From Lysobacterales bacterium (GTDB taxonomy: Bacteria > Pseudomonadota > Gammaproteobacteria > Xanthomonadales > SZUA-36), in contig JAPHSB010000066.1 in the NCBI GenBank assembly GCA_026193295.1, forward strand, positions 1 to 7,437: a DNA stretch of 7,437 bases, read 5' to 3'. This document shows, piece by piece, positions 1 to 4,211 of the stretch (within the stretch, counting starts at the first letter, position 1; each line of letters starts with the position of its first letter). Below the pieces are notes generated by a model. It was not told the origin of the DNA and did no database searches. It was given only the letters and a program-made list of their open reading frames with translations. The position numbers were made by a program, and so were the translations under genes.

Positions 1-45
1 CGACCCTAGGCGCCCCAGGAAAGAACGATTGCAGGGTTCAATGGC

Positions 46-68
46 CGCCGCCCGCAAGCCGGGCGGCG
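46..68 (-). terminator. GC-rich hairpin downstream of the response regulator gene
   Basis: A perfect 9-base inverted repeat (CGCCGCCCG at 46-54, CGGGCGGCG at 60-68) with a 5-base loop begins about 13 bases after the TAA stop of the minus-strand response regulator. On the minus strand it is followed by GGCCATTGAACC, so the U-tract of a classical intrinsic terminator is missing. It could slow polymerase or protect the 3' end of the mRNA. No start codon followed by an open frame is visible between it and the window edge. Confidence 0.35.
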
Positions 69-80
69 TGACCGCAGGCT

Positions 81-719
81 TTACGCCGAAGCCACTACCC
101 CGTAGCGCATGGCCATCCGTGCCATATCGACATCGTTACGCGTGTTCAGCTTTTCGTAGATCCGGTACTTGTAAGTGGCAACGGTCTTCGGGCTCAGGTG
201 TAGCACTTCGGCGATATCGGTAATTTTGCGGCCATCCGCGAGCATCAGCATGACCTCCATTTCCCGTGCCGAGAGATTCTCAAACGGCGATGCGCTGCCT
301 CCGGGCAACAAATTCAGTGCCATCTGCTGGGCGATGCGCGAGCCTATGTGGCGCCCCCCGCCCGCGACCGTCTTGATGGCCTGAACCAGTTCGGTTGCCG
401 GACAGCCCTTGGTCAGGTAAGCCGCAGCGCCGGCTTCAAGCAGCTGGGCAGGGTACGGGGCCTGCTCGTGAACGGTCAGGATGATGATGCCCAGTTCCGG
501 GCTGGCCTGCTTCAGGCGGGTGGTCACCTCGAAACCTGAAAGACCCGGCAAGCAGACATCCAGCAGCACGACGTCGGGTCGGATTTCCCGGTTCATGCGC
601 AGTGCCGACTCGCCGTCGATGGCCTCACCGGCGATCTGAATGGCGGGGTAGTCGGCGAGTATATGCCGTAACCCGATACGGACGACTTCATGGTCGTCCA
701 CGACCAGCAGTCTGATCAT
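81..719 (-). CDS. uvrY: GacA/UvrY/SirA-family two-component response regulator (receiver + LuxR-type HTH)
   Basis: This is a 212-residue cytoplasmic DNA-binding response regulator. The receiver domain (about 1-120) has the acidic pair D8-D9, the phospho-acceptor D54 in VLLDVCLPG, the switch residue T82 in LTVH, and K104 in YLTKG. A LuxR/NarL helix-turn-helix follows at about 147-208, with LSPKTVATYKYRIYEKL as the recognition helix region. The linker wording RIAQQMAL plus SPFENLSARE strongly resembles GacA/UvrY/SirA proteins, and the length fits them. In that family the BarA/GacS sensor kinase phosphorylates the protein, which then activates small RNAs that sequester CsrA/RsmA; no sensor is visible here. 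The start is supported by a strong ribosome site, GAGGGGG at 724-730, four bases before the ATG. In many relatives uvrC follows directly, but the 80 bases downstream hold no start for it. The group is clear; exact orthology to gacA or uvrY is not proven. Confidence 0.87.
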   Translation of the reverse strand: MIRLLVVDDHEVVRIGLRHILADYPAIQIAGEAIDGESALRMNREIRPDVVLLDVCLPGLSGFEVTTRLKQASPELGIIILTVHEQAPYPAQLLEAGAAAYLTKGCPATELVQAIKTVAGGGRHIGSRIAQQMALNLLPGGSASPFENLSAREMEVMLMLADGRKITDIAEVLHLSPKTVATYKYRIYEKLNTRNDVDMARMAMRYGVVASA

Positions 720-767
720 GTTTCCCCCTCGGAAGTTCGATGCCCCTTTGCCCTGTGAGGCGAATTT

Positions 768-796
768 ATCTTACTTATCACCTGCCCTCGGGTCGA
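768..796 (-). promoter_or_regulatory. candidate sigma70 promoter of the response regulator gene
   Basis: On the minus strand a -35-like TCGACC (791-796) and a -10-like TAAGAT (768-773) are separated by 17 bases. Each matches four of six consensus positions. Transcription would start near 761 and give a leader of about 40 bases before the ATG at 719. The promoter lies just downstream of the strong terminator at 838-859, so the regulator gene is probably transcribed separately from the tRNA unit. The evidence is motif matching only. Confidence 0.35.
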
Positions 797-837
797 GCGC
801 AGTGGACCGAATGGACAAAATAAGGGGGGATTTCCTA

Positions 838-859
838 CAAAAAACCGCCGGACGGCGGT
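838..859 (-). terminator. intrinsic terminator closing the tRNA-Ser/repeat transcription unit
   Basis: Read on the minus strand, ACCGCC, a GTCC loop and GGCGGT are followed by a run of T (TTTTTTG counting the last stem base). This is a classical GC stem with a U-tract. It lies directly after the second copy of the tRNA 3' end (869-887). Read on the plus strand, the stem is followed by TCTTTTGG, so it may also work weakly in that direction. Confidence 0.75.
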
Positions 860-868
860 CTTTTGGTT

Positions 869-887
869 TGGCGGAGAGGGAGGGATT
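869..887 (-). pseudogene. detached copy of the tRNA-Ser 3' end, including CCA
   Basis: These 19 bases are identical to 1048-1066, the last 19 bases of the tRNA-Ser gene. They hold part of the T arm, the 3' strand of the acceptor stem, the discriminator base and CCA. No GGAGAGG partner strand lies upstream on the minus strand before the real tRNA, so this cannot fold as a tRNA. Both copies are followed on the minus strand by a hairpin flanked by CCAAAAG, which makes the unit look like a partial tandem duplication with a period of exactly 179 bases. Confidence 0.8.
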
Positions 888-1012
888 GTCCGAAACCATC
901 CCTGGTTTCGCCCCTGCGGGCGCACTTCGTGCGACCAAATTCGCTCCCGGCGAATTTGTCGAACCCCGTAAGCTTCGCGCCAGAGCATTCTTACCCGGCC
1001 GTTCCACCAGAA

Positions 1013-1044
1013 ACCCAAAAGCCCCGCTACGGGGGCTTTTGGGT
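1013..1044 (-). terminator. hairpin (possible terminator or processing stem) directly after tRNA-Ser
   Basis: A perfect 13-bp inverted repeat (ACCCAAAAGCCCC at 1013-1025, GGGGCTTTTGGGT at 1032-1044) encloses a 6-base loop. Allowing one mismatch it extends to 1007-1050, so the outer stem includes the bases encoding the tRNA CCA. The AAAAGCCCC/GGGGCTTTT core resembles a bidirectional intrinsic terminator. On the minus strand the T run is only four bases before GGG, so read-through to the better terminator at 838-859 is plausible. Confidence 0.6.
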
Positions 1045-1047
1045 ATC

Positions 1048-1138
1048 TGGCGGAGAGGGAGGGATTCGAACCCTCGAAGGGCTACAAACCCTTGCCGGTT
1101 TTCAAGACCGGTGCATTCAACCACTCTGCCACCTCTCC
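1048..1138 (-). tRNA. serT: tRNA-Ser, anticodon UGA
   Basis: The minus strand reads GGAGAGG at the 5' end (1132-1138), pairing fully with CCTCTCC near the 3' end, followed by discriminator G and an encoded CCA (1048-1050). The anticodon stem CCGGT/ACCGG closes the loop CTTGAAA. This places UGA at 1102-1104, reading serine codon UCA. A long class-II variable arm (AAGGG/CCCTT stem) and the T-loop TTCGAAT are present, as expected for tRNA-Ser. At 91 bases with CCA the size is normal for this class. It is charged by seryl-tRNA synthetase, whose gene lies about 1.1 kb away at 2224-3513. Confidence 0.97.
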
Positions 1139-1148
1139 GAGGCGCGCA

Positions 1149-1154
1149 AGGATA
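1149..1154 (-). promoter_or_regulatory. candidate -10 element of the tRNA-Ser promoter with GC-rich discriminator
   Basis: Upstream of the tRNA the minus strand reads TATCCT followed at once by TGCGCGCC, then the tRNA at 1138. A -10 followed by a GC-rich discriminator is typical of stable-RNA promoters under stringent control in Proteobacteria. The best -35 candidate is poor (TGGAGC, three of six, 17-base spacer). The call rests on position and the discriminator. Confidence 0.45.
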
Positions 1155-1307
1155 CCCGAAATGCGCTTCGTGCTCCAGCCCTTGCCGAAGACACATGACA
1201 GGCGCCTGGCTTTTGCGTAAGGTACGCCACTTGAACCGGGGAACCGCAATCCCAAACTGCGGTCTCTGTAGGGTAAGCAAAGCCATTCACAGGAGTCATT
1301 GCCAAGC

Positions 1308-1979
1308 ATGAACAACTCGATTTACACCGTATCTTCGACCAGCCGCATTTCCACGGCCGTTGTCAACAAGACACTGCGTAATACCTATGCCCTGCTCGGC
1401 ATGCTGTTCGTATTCGCGGCAGGCGTGGCTTTTGTAGCCCAGACCCTGCACGTACGAATCGGCTTCTGGCCCTTCCTGATCGGCATTTTCGCCTTGTCGT
1501 TCGCCATTACCAAGACCCGCAACAGCGCCTGGGGTTTGGTCTGGGCGTTCGCTTTTGCCGGCCTGCTGGGTGTGGTCACCGGCTCGAACGTAGACGCCAT
1601 GCTCTACCAGTACAGCAATGGCGGCGCACTTGTCGTCACATCGTTTGGCCTGACGGCCGGTATCTTTTTCGCGCTGTCGGCCTACGCGATGAATACCAAG
1701 CGCGACTTCAGCGCCTGGTTCGCCTTCCTGGCCGTCGGCACGATCGCAGTGATCGGCGCCTTCATTCTCAACTGGTTCCTGCAGATCCCGGCGTTGGCCC
1801 TGGCGCTGTCGACGATGATCATCCTGATCGCCTGTGGCTGGATCATCTGGCAGACCCAGCAGATCGTGCGCAACGGCGAGACCAACTACATCATGGCCGC
1901 GACCAACCTGCTGGCCGACGTCTTCATCCTGTTCAACAACCTGATGGCCCTGCTGGGCTTCGGATTCGGCGACGATTGA
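1308..1979 (+). CDS. yccA: Bax inhibitor-1/YccA-family inner-membrane protein
   Basis: This is a 223-residue, very hydrophobic protein with about seven membrane segments, near residues 27-46, 52-68, 76-92, 108-127, 135-155, 158-180 and 198-218. The wording TSFGLTAGIFFALSAYAMNT, KRDFSAW and the C-terminal GETNYIMAATNLL is characteristic of the BI-1/YccA family. E. coli YccA interacts with and modulates the membrane protease FtsH; YbhL-type paralogues are alternative identities. I chose ATG 1308, although the AGGAG at 1291-1295 lies 12 bases upstream, which is long. A TTG at 1299 is only 3 bases from AGGAG, which is short, and would add three residues. The leader holds small stems at 1215-1227 and 1243-1263 (ACCGCA/TGCGGT). 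In Pseudomonas a gene of this family sits near serS and a tRNA-Ser, with tus and cysG genes between; those are missing here. Confidence 0.88.
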   Translation: MNNSIYTVSSTSRISTAVVNKTLRNTYALLGMLFVFAAGVAFVAQTLHVRIGFWPFLIGIFALSFAITKTRNSAWGLVWAFAFAGLLGVVTGSNVDAMLYQYSNGGALVVTSFGLTAGIFFALSAYAMNTKRDFSAWFAFLAVGTIAVIGAFILNWFLQIPALALALSTMIILIACGWIIWQTQQIVRNGETNYIMAATNLLADVFILFNNLMALLGFGFGDD

Positions 1980-2000
1980 GACGCTGTTAAACATGATGCG

Positions 2001-2027
2001 AAAAAGCCCGCTTCGAGCGGGCTTTTT
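2001..2027. terminator. bidirectional intrinsic terminator between the yccA-family gene and serS
   Basis: AAAAAGCCCGCT and AGCGGGCTTTTT form a perfect 12-bp stem around a tight TCG turn. The T tract serves the plus-strand yccA-family gene, which stops at 1979. The A tract on the other arm gives a T tract on the minus strand, so it can also stop transcription coming from serS (stop at 2224). Confidence 0.9.
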
Positions 2028-2040
2028 CTTTGCCGCATCT

Positions 2041-2081
2041 CTGTAAGAGCGAGATTGCTTGCGATCGGGCTCGATCGCGAG
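2041..2081. repeat. degenerate REP-like palindromic element
   Basis: The segment reads GTAAGAGCGAGATTGCTTGC (2043-2062), then a perfect GCGATCG/CGATCGC stem (2061-2067 and 2072-2078) with a GGCT loop; two flanking pairs and one G-T pair extend it. It resembles the REP elements of Pseudomonas and Xanthomonas that start with GTAGGAGCG and continue GCTTGCTCGCGA. Here the head is GTAA, not GTAG, and the expected second REP copy is cut off after GATCGCGAG. No RAYT transposase is present in the window. Confidence 0.5.
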
Positions 2082-2089
2082 GGTCGGTA

Positions 2090-2180
2090 CCGGGTATCCC
2101 CTTTCAGGACTCGCTCAAGCCTTCCCTGGGCGCTCGAAGCCCGCTCCCGGCGGGCTACGGTCCTGAAACGGGATACCCGG
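2090..2180. repeat. long palindrome (21-base arms, one mismatch) enclosing a second hairpin
   Basis: The arms 2090-2110 and 2160-2180 are inverted copies with one mismatch (C2101 opposite A2169). They enclose 49 bases that hold another perfect stem, AGCCCGC (2138-2144) with GCGGGCT (2150-2156) and a TCCCG loop. It lies downstream of serS and past the yccA terminator and has no coding signal. It could be a small non-autonomous element, an extragenic palindrome, or a structure stabilising the serS mRNA 3' end. With the REP-like element it fills the 2041-2223 spacer. Confidence 0.7.
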
Positions 2181-2223
2181 CACCTCCCTGGGGTTGCTCG
2201 TCACATCTCAAGCAGGCTCGTTG

Positions 2224-3513
2224 CTAGCTGGTAATCGCTTCCATACCACCCATATACGGCCGCAGCACCGCGGGAATCCGAATCGAGCCGTCCTGCTGCT
2301 GGTAATTCTCCATCACGGCAATCAGTGTCCGGCCAACGGCCAGGCCGGAACCGTTCAGCGTGTGGACGAGCTCCGGCTTGCCGGTCTCGGGATTGCGCCA
2401 GCGCGCTTTCATGCGGCGCGCCTGGAAGTCGGTGCAGACACTGCAGGAGGAAATCTCCCGGAAGGCGCCCTGCCCTTCGTCCTGGCCCGGCAACCAGACT
2501 TCGATGTCGTGGGTCTTGGCGGCAGAGAAACCCATGTCGCCGGTGCACAACACCACCGTGCGGTAGTGCAGTCCCAGTCGCTGCAGGATCGTCTCGGCGT
2601 GCCCGGTCAATTCGTCCAGCGCGGCGGATGAGGACTCCGGTTTCGTGATCTGCACCAGCTCGACCTTCTCGAACTGGTGTTGGCGGATCATGCCGCGGGT
2701 GTCCTTGCCATAGGAGCCGGCCTCGCGTCGAAAACAGGGGGTTTGCGACGTGTAGCGCAGCGGCAGCGCAGCGGCTTCTATGATTTCGCCCGCCACCAGG
2801 TTGGTCATCGGCACCTCGGCCGTCGGCACCAGGTAGCGCGGCGGGTCGTCGGTCGTGGCAAAGGCGTCCTCGCCGAACTTGGGCAACTGCCCGGTGCCGG
2901 TCATGGTCTCCGGGTTCACCAGGTATGGCAGGTAGACCTCGGTATAGCCGTGTTCCTGCGTGTGCACATCCAGCATGAACTGGGCCAGCGCCCGGTGCAG
3001 GCGCGACAGGGAACCCCGCAGGACCGTGAAGCGCGCGCCCGCCAGCTTGGCCGCGGATTCGGAGTCCAGCAACCCGTTGCCGGCACCCAGCTCGACGTGA
3101 TCCCGCGGCGTAAAATCAAAAGCCGGCGGCTCGCCCCAGCGCCGAATCTCGACATTGTCATTCTCGTCCCGGCCAACCGGGACCTCGGGCAGAGCCAGGT
3201 TGGGCATGTCCATGAGCCAGGCCTGCTGCTGCTCCTGTACTTCGCTGAACTCGGTTTCGATCTGGCCGAGTTCGTCGCCGAGGTGCTTGACCTCGTCCAG
3301 CAATGGCTGAATGTCTTCGCCGCGGGCCTTGGCCTGGCCAATCGAGCGGGCGCTGAGGTTCTTCTGGTTCTGCAGCTCCTGGACGCGGACCTGCAGTGCC
3401 TTGCGGCGGGTTTCCAGTTCGCGCCAGGCCTTTGCGTCGAGGACATATCCGCGCGCGACGAGCGCCTTGGCGACACTGTCAGGATCGGTTCTTAGCAGTT
3501 GGGGGTCAAGCAT
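2224..3513 (-). CDS. serS: seryl-tRNA synthetase (SerRS)
   Basis: This 429-residue cytoplasmic class II synthetase joins serine to tRNA-Ser and to tRNA-Sec. The N-terminal helical hairpin that grips the long variable arm of tRNA-Ser is at about 30-105, rich in charged residues and Q. The catalytic domain shows TxE-type serine-binding wording TAEVPMTN (231-238), TSQTPC (255-260), class II motif 2 starting FRREAGSYGKDTRG (261-274), and motif 3 NGSGLAVGRTLIAVMENYQ (387-405). Length equals that of the E. coli enzyme (430), with no damage visible. The ATG at 3513 lies 26 bases after the lolA stop. No good Shine-Dalgarno site is seen (ACCCTGGGCTGACCC upstream), so expression may depend on operon transcription or coupling. 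No T-box leader is present. The rarA gene usually found just upstream is absent. One of its tRNA substrates is encoded at 1048-1138. Confidence 0.98.
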   Translation of the reverse strand: MLDPQLLRTDPDSVAKALVARGYVLDAKAWRELETRRKALQVRVQELQNQKNLSARSIGQAKARGEDIQPLLDEVKHLGDELGQIETEFSEVQEQQQAWLMDMPNLALPEVPVGRDENDNVEIRRWGEPPAFDFTPRDHVELGAGNGLLDSESAAKLAGARFTVLRGSLSRLHRALAQFMLDVHTQEHGYTEVYLPYLVNPETMTGTGQLPKFGEDAFATTDDPPRYLVPTAEVPMTNLVAGEIIEAAALPLRYTSQTPCFRREAGSYGKDTRGMIRQHQFEKVELVQITKPESSSAALDELTGHAETILQRLGLHYRTVVLCTGDMGFSAAKTHDIEVWLPGQDEGQGAFREISSCSVCTDFQARRMKARWRNPETGKPELVHTLNGSGLAVGRTLIAVMENYQQQDGSIRIPAVLRPYMGGMEAITS

Positions 3514-3539
3514 GGGTCAGCCCAGGGTTTGAAAACGGA

Positions 3540-4181
3540 TTATTCTACATCACCGATGACGTCGACGCCGTCGGGCGGTTCAAAGGTGAAAAGCTTGCTA
3601 TCCAGTGTCGGGTTGCGCTGCACCTCCCTGAAGCGCAATTCCGTGCGCAGGCCGAAGGCATCTTCCATGATCATCAGTTCCAGCCCGCCGTCACGCAGGC
3701 CCAGCAGGATGCGCTCGAAATCCGTCTCGGCGCCCCGGGCGCGCAACTCCAGCAATTGCAGATCCCAGGCTTCGCCCGCCTCGCGCACTTCGAATTGCTC
3801 GTCCAGGCGTCCGGGGTCCGTCAACAGGGTCAGCGGCGAATCCGCGGCGGCGACCGACTGGTCCCGAACCGTCACCTGTTCGAGCGTGATGTCGTAGATC
3901 CAGACCCGCGTTCCGTCGGCGACCACCCATTCCGGAAACTCGCCGCCATATTCCCAGCGGAAACGCTGCGGCCGGCTCAGCCAGACCTGGCCGCTGCTGC
4001 TGTCCTGCACAGATCCATCGCTGCTGATGACCTGCTGCTCGAATTGAGCGTGCAAGGTCTCCAGGCCGGCCGAAAAAAGGTTGAGTTGCTCACGTGCCGA
4101 ACCCGGCGGGGCCAGGGCGGGCTCTTCCGCGGTCAACACGGTCGCGAAAATCACGCAAAACAACAAGGCGAAACGCTTCAT
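3540..4181 (-). CDS. lolA: outer-membrane lipoprotein carrier protein LolA
   Basis: This is a 213-residue periplasmic chaperone that accepts lipoproteins released by the LolCDE transporter and hands them to LolB at the outer membrane. The N-terminus is a signal peptide: MKR, a hydrophobic core, then probable cleavage in VLTA-EE near residue 18. The mature part follows the E. coli LolA pattern: LHAQFEQQ (43-50), GQVWLSRPQRFRWEY (64-78), VADGTRVWIYD (87-97), LEQVTV (100-105) and FTFEPPDGVDV (198-208). R70 aligns by eye with E. coli mature Arg43, a residue needed for lipoprotein transfer. It starts 30 bases after the ftsK stop and ends 26 bases before serS, so co-transcription is likely. A GGGAG lies 12 bases before the ATG, a long spacing. 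The family is clear from motifs and context. Confidence 0.95.
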   Translation of the reverse strand: MKRFALLFCVIFATVLTAEEPALAPPGSAREQLNLFSAGLETLHAQFEQQVISSDGSVQDSSSGQVWLSRPQRFRWEYGGEFPEWVVADGTRVWIYDITLEQVTVRDQSVAAADSPLTLLTDPGRLDEQFEVREAGEAWDLQLLELRARGAETDFERILLGLRDGGLELMIMEDAFGLRTELRFREVQRNPTLDSKLFTFEPPDGVDVIGDVE

Positions 4182-4211
4182 CTGGAATGGGTTCTCCCGT
4201 CTGGGCCGGGT

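Larger units (their letters stand above)
869..1047 (-). ncRNA. candidate RtT-like RNA/repeat unit downstream of tRNA-Ser
   Basis: The 179 bases from just after the tRNA CCA to the end of the second CCA form one repeat period. In plus coordinates the unit holds a 13-bp hairpin (1013-1044), a loose stem (GTAAG 968-972 with CTTAC 990-994), and then perfect stems at 936-958, 921-933, 909-922 and 891-910. The 921-933 and 909-922 stems overlap and are therefore alternatives. The unit ends with the 19-base tRNA 3' copy. From memory, the E. coli tyrT locus has repeats of about 178 bases, each carrying the last 19 bases of its tRNA gene, and these release the roughly 170-nucleotide rtT RNA (an Rfam family). 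Period, 19-base match and position all agree. Transcription and processing are inferred. The hairpin at 1013-1044 could stop part of the transcripts before this unit is made. No convincing protein gene is present in 720-1047. Confidence 0.6.

Noticed and set aside
869..1066. attL/attR pair from integration of a mobile element at the tRNA 3' end
   Set aside because: The 19-base direct repeat would fit, but only 160 bases lie between the copies and there is no integrase or cargo. The copies each have a following hairpin, which fits the RtT-type repeat better. An old excision scar is not fully excluded.
718..1311. Open frames on both strands across the tRNA region, with WRRGRDSNPR- and GGEGGIRTLE-like wording
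   Set aside because: These phrases are translations of antisense tRNA-Ser sequence, a well-known source of false proteins. The frames run through hairpins and terminators.
1296..1994. 232-codon minus-strand frame opposite the yccA-family gene
   Set aside because: It is a shadow of a gene with clear membrane segments and family motifs. Its own protein is a low-complexity Q, G, D and E mixture.
3514..3539. T-box or other serine-responsive leader before serS
   Set aside because: Only 26 bases separate lolA and serS, and no T-box sequence or stem is present.
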